A DNA stretch of 48,451 bases, taken from positions 1 to 48,451 of the forward strand of contig VKHO01000016.1 of the NCBI GenBank assembly GCA_011125455.1. The letters are read 5' to 3'. The notes under the pieces are model-generated. The model did no database searches and was not told where the DNA came from. It saw nothing but the letters and a program-made list of their open reading frames with translations. This document shows, piece after piece, positions 46,950-48,451 of the stretch. Position 1 is the stretch's first letter. The number at the start of each line of letters is the position of its first letter. The DNA is from Chlamydiales bacterium STE3. GTDB lineage: Bacteria > Chlamydiota > Chlamydiia > Chlamydiales > Parachlamydiaceae. A program made the translations under genes and the position numbers.

Positions 46950-47792
46950 ATGGTGACATTAAGTCAAACTTGGAAAGAAATTGGACGATCGATAATTTCG
47001 AAAAAAACTTTTAAGGTTTTTTTTGTTATTTCAGCTTTCTTATTTCTTTTTTTTGGCATTAGAGCTTGTTCTTCTTACTTCAATCCCAACATTCCTGTTT
47101 ACAGAATTGCAAGAGACCCTACTTGGCATCCTTTGCAGCTTTATAATAAAGAAAATAACATTACAGCCTTTTCTGGTGAATTACTTGCAGAGATAGCAGA
47201 GGAGCAGAATTTAAAGGTAGAGCTCTTTTCCTCTGGTTCACAGAACTTATTTGAAGGATTGGATTATCAAACTGTCGATGCGGTCCTCTCATCGCTAAAC
47301 CCCGATCTTGTGGCTAAGGGAAGTTATTTCTTTTCTGAGCCTTATTACAGTTTTGGGGCCGTGATTGTCGTCCCCGCTAATTCGAAAATCGCTGCGCTGG
47401 AGGACTTAAGCAATAAAGTAGTCGCCGTCAAGAGAGGCTCTTCAGTACTTTTCAATTTGCCGCTTGCTTCTTCTGCTATTATTACTCCTTATGATAGCCC
47501 GACGTTCGTGCTCAATGAATTGATTCTCAATCGGATTGACGCGGTCATAATGGATCAATTTACAGCCTATCTTTTTTTGAGCGAGTTTTTTCGCAATAGG
47601 TTGAAAGTAGCGAGCTTGCCAATTACAATTGAAGGTTTACGTCTTATTACAAAGAAGGATGCTAAAGGCGCTTTTCTGATTAAGAAGTTTAACGAGGGAT
47701 TAAAAGCCCTAAAGGAAAACGGTACCTATGACCTTCTTCTCAATAAATGGGATCTAAGCTTTCAGGGTGCACTGGACAGTAAAATGGATTGA
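46950..47792 (+). CDS. Family-3 extracellular solute-binding protein (amino-acid type)
   Basis: The 280-aa protein matches the SBP_bac_3 fold: YRIARDPTWHPLQL, AEIAEEQNLKVELF, SYFFSEPYYSFGAVIVVP, and ...DAVIMDQFTAYLFL near the end. An N-terminal hydrophobic helix (about 23-38, KVFFVISAFLFLFFGIRAC) with Cys40 looks like an anchor and not a perfect lipobox. It would capture amino acids such as arginine or glutamine for an ABC importer or act as a soluble sensor. No permease or ATPase gene is adjacent. The ATG has no evident Shine-Dalgarno sequence. Confidence 0.8.
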   Translation: MVTLSQTWKEIGRSIISKKTFKVFFVISAFLFLFFGIRACSSYFNPNIPVYRIARDPTWHPLQLYNKENNITAFSGELLAEIAEEQNLKVELFSSGSQNLFEGLDYQTVDAVLSSLNPDLVAKGSYFFSEPYYSFGAVIVVPANSKIAALEDLSNKVVAVKRGSSVLFNLPLASSAIITPYDSPTFVLNELILNRIDAVIMDQFTAYLFLSEFFRNRLKVASLPITIEGLRLITKKDAKGAFLIKKFNEGLKALKENGTYDLLLNKWDLSFQGALDSKMD

Positions 47793-48336
47793 TCTTATAG
47801 AGTTTAGAGCATGTTAACGTATGCAAGTAAAGACATCTTTTCCTTTTTCAAAAAAAACAATATTGCATTTGCCTTTTATTTTTTCTCTCATTGCCCCATT
47901 TTTCAAAGTTTAATTTTCATTATCTAATGAATTTTTCATGATAAATTTTGCTGTATTCAATCGGAATAATTTATTTAAAATTAGTTGCTATTCAAATTGC
48001 CCATAGTGAGATATCCCTGCCTGCATATGTGCTCGATAGAAATTTATTTCCATCAGCTGAATCTTGTTGATAGATGGAATGCTCAAGCCTTAGGAGCAAC
48101 GATCATGTTCTAAAATGTACTAATCAGTGCTCACATTGAGGCTTCTTTAAGCTTATGTATCTGCAATCTAGCCATTTTATGCTTTGTTGCTTGTAGGCTT
48201 GACTGCGTTATTTAATTGCCTTTTATAATTACTTCAGGAGGCTTTTTTTAATTAATACATTTTTTTTATGAGTGGTATTAAAATTATTTACAACGAAGTA
48301 TTGAAATTAAAAAAATGGTGGTTCATAAATTTAAGT
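47793..48336. other. 544-base intergenic region before the right-hand IS
   Basis: AT-rich and without a supported gene. A coding-like patch at about 47985-48115 reads IQIAHSEISLPAYVLDRN in one frame and continues better in another (EIYFHQLNLVDRWNAQ). That looks like a decayed, frameshifted gene piece but is too short to identify. No RNA gene was seen. Confidence 0.35.
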
Positions 48337-48451
48337 GGCCTTGTTGCACAATAGCCCTCACATCGAGTTTAAAATAGCAGGTAAATAAAAAAAGCATGGA
48401 GCAGTCTGTTTCTGACTAAAGCAAACGGGACTACCCATGCAAACTAAACTG
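48337..48451 (+). mobile_element. IS5-family insertion sequence, left end
   Basis: The left terminal inverted repeat begins at 48337 (GGCCTTGTTGCACAA...) and its first 26 bases are the exact reverse complement of 644-669. The element continues past the window, and its transposase starts at 48437. Confidence 0.85.
48437..48451 (+). CDS. IS5-family transposase, first codons (3' end outside window)
   Basis: ATG 48437-48439 opens MQTKL and runs off the window. The start is 100 bases inside the element end, on the strand expected from the left terminal repeat. It is presumably the same gene as the 3' fragment at 2-586, from another copy or from the same one if the molecule is circular. Confidence 0.6.

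Overview
The window looks like chromosomal DNA of an amoeba-associated chlamydia (Parachlamydiaceae-type, for example a Parachlamydia/Neochlamydia/Protochlamydia relative). This is inferred from content, not a database match. Pointers are a long ThyX of about 546 aa, a compact UvrD of about 646 aa, groESL preceded by a CIRCE operator, a giant fused Ser/Thr-kinase/ATPase/GAF/histidine-kinase protein, several secreted or membrane proteins of unknown function, a U-box protein, a YopT-like candidate peptidase with an Inc-like hydrophobic region, and abundant insertion-sequence debris.

Layout. 1-669 is the right end of an IS5-family element. The matching left end of the same kind of element starts at 48337, in the same orientation, so both window edges lie inside copies of one IS. 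710-7614 (minus) holds a Rhs/YD-repeat protein with an alpha/beta-hydrolase-like C-terminal tip, a secreted partner protein, tRNA-Arg(ACG), a metallo-beta-lactamase-fold hydrolase and a 2-Cys peroxiredoxin. 7777-11642 (plus) is trkA-trkH-prmA: potassium uptake followed by a ribosomal protein methyltransferase. 11610-15310 (minus) is an FmdB-type zinc ribbon, groEL, groES with promoter and CIRCE, and a NamZ-type muramidase. 15352-18969 (plus) is putA. 19252-20194 carries small secreted proteins and a frameshifted gene.

20260-25656 (minus) is the 1798-aa signalling protein, whose kinase DFG triplet and H-box histidine both appear to be replaced. uvrD (plus) starts inside a short overlapping leader ORF. 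27898-35292 holds an unknown protein, an APH/choline-kinase-like protein, a TPR protein with a small secreted neighbour, thyX and an HELSH membrane protein. 35366-37285 is a small accessory island: outward-reading remnants of an IS630-family element bracket a U-box gene and an unknown gene. 37470-39983 (minus) is an overlapping operon nudix-comB-dnaB. 40119-43083 carries a TsdA-type dihaem cytochrome c divergent from acetyl-CoA synthetase. 43046-47792 holds a predicted effector with a bipartite NLS-like motif, a NAPE-PLD-like hydrolase, TspO, an Inc-like/C58-peptidase-like protein and a family-3 solute-binding protein.

The housekeeping genes (dnaB, uvrD, thyX, groESL, prmA, trkAH, acs, putA) fit an intracellular bacterium that still imports potassium and oxidises proline and acetate. 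The accessory genes fit host interaction: Rhs-lipase, U-box, C58-like peptidase and NLS-bearing protein. Genes are packed tightly, and several convergent pairs overlap at their 3' ends. Start codons were moved from the longest possible ORF where a better Shine-Dalgarno placement decides (groEL, thyX, putA, prmA, tsdA, the protein after Rhs, the NAPE-PLD-like gene).
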